A stretch of DNA of 6,083 nucleotides from a bacterium. Its GTDB lineage: Bacteria; Verrucomicrobiota; Verrucomicrobiia; Opitutales; UBA953. The notes under the pieces are model-generated. The model was not told the origin of the DNA, ran no database searches, and saw only the letters and a program-made list of their open reading frames with translations. The stretch covers positions 1-6,083 of the forward strand of contig RFOO01000071.1 of the NCBI GenBank assembly GCA_009926645.1, given 5' to 3'. The position numbers and the translations under genes were made by a program. Shown here piece after piece: positions 6,018 through 6,083 of this stretch; the first letter of the stretch is position 1; each line of letters opens with the position of its first letter.

Positions 6018-6083
6018 TCAGTCTTTTTGGTAGGTTCCATCAATAACTCGATAGGTTAACCATGACCCAGAGGGGGGAGGGGT
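6018..6083 (-). CDS. Possible C-terminal end of an upstream gene (21 codons)
   Basis: One minus-strand frame is open from the window edge to a TGA at 6018-6020 and ends WLTYRVIDGTYQKD. The other two minus frames here contain stops within a few codons. This is compatible with the tail of a gene lying mostly outside the window, 43 bp upstream of the secG ATG. At 21 residues the open frame could be chance, and I recognise no family. It does not look like the end of triosephosphate isomerase, a frequent secG neighbour. Confidence 0.35.
   Translation of the reverse strand, partial: TPPPSGSWLTYRVIDGTYQKD

Noticed and set aside
6060..6083. G-rich run (AGAGGGGGGAGGGG) at the right edge as a possible G-quadruplex or regulatory site
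   Set aside because: It has too few separated G-tracts to judge, is cut by the window edge, and may simply encode Pro codons of the partial minus-strand frame.
1..6083. An undescribed defence, mobile or biosynthetic system
   Set aside because: Every long frame is explained by a known housekeeping family, gene spacing is tight, and there are no terminal repeats, integrase, transposase or array-like repeats.

Overview
This window reads as an ordinary chromosomal housekeeping region of a Gram-negative bacterium with moderate GC content. I favour Verrucomicrobiota (Opitutia-like), at moderate to low confidence. The reasons are a SecG with a long Ala/Pro tail, a LolA-like exported protein following it, Nif3, a short GluRS-like enzyme and a CbiX-type chelatase in tandem, and weak or absent Shine-Dalgarno sequences. 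There is no rRNA or other marker gene in the window to prove this. I found no mobile element, CRISPR array, tRNA, phage gene or clearly new system.

Left part (1-2192), sulfite reduction and siroheme. A sulfite reductase hemoprotein gene (cysI, minus strand) runs off the left edge. It lacks the C-terminal region that would carry the Fe-S/siroheme cysteines. Divergent from it, 57 bp away, is cobA/SUMT (plus strand), whose product makes precorrin-2, the precursor of the siroheme that CysI needs. The 57-bp gap holds an exact 17-bp palindrome (1382-1398) placed where one regulator could control both genes. A perfect TATAAT faces cobA and a TTGACC box faces cysI.

Right part (2189-5974), a tight five-gene minus-strand array: secG, a LolA-like exported protein, a Nif3/YbgI dinuclear-metal protein, a GluQ-type tRNA-Asp glutamyl synthetase, and a two-domain CbiX/SirB-type chelatase. 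The gaps are 6, 3, 12 and 39 bp, so this is probably one operon. The last gene meets cobA tail to tail, and their stop codons overlap. The chelatase is the natural last enzyme of siroheme synthesis, so the end of this operon connects functionally with cobA and cysI. The middle step, precorrin-2 dehydrogenase, is not in the window. At the right edge a 21-codon open frame may be the end of another minus-strand gene.

The points most worth a second look are the shared palindrome, the loss of three of the four expected zinc ligands in the GluQ-type enzyme, the chelatase that keeps active-site histidines only in its C-terminal half, and the Ala/Pro-rich SecG tail.
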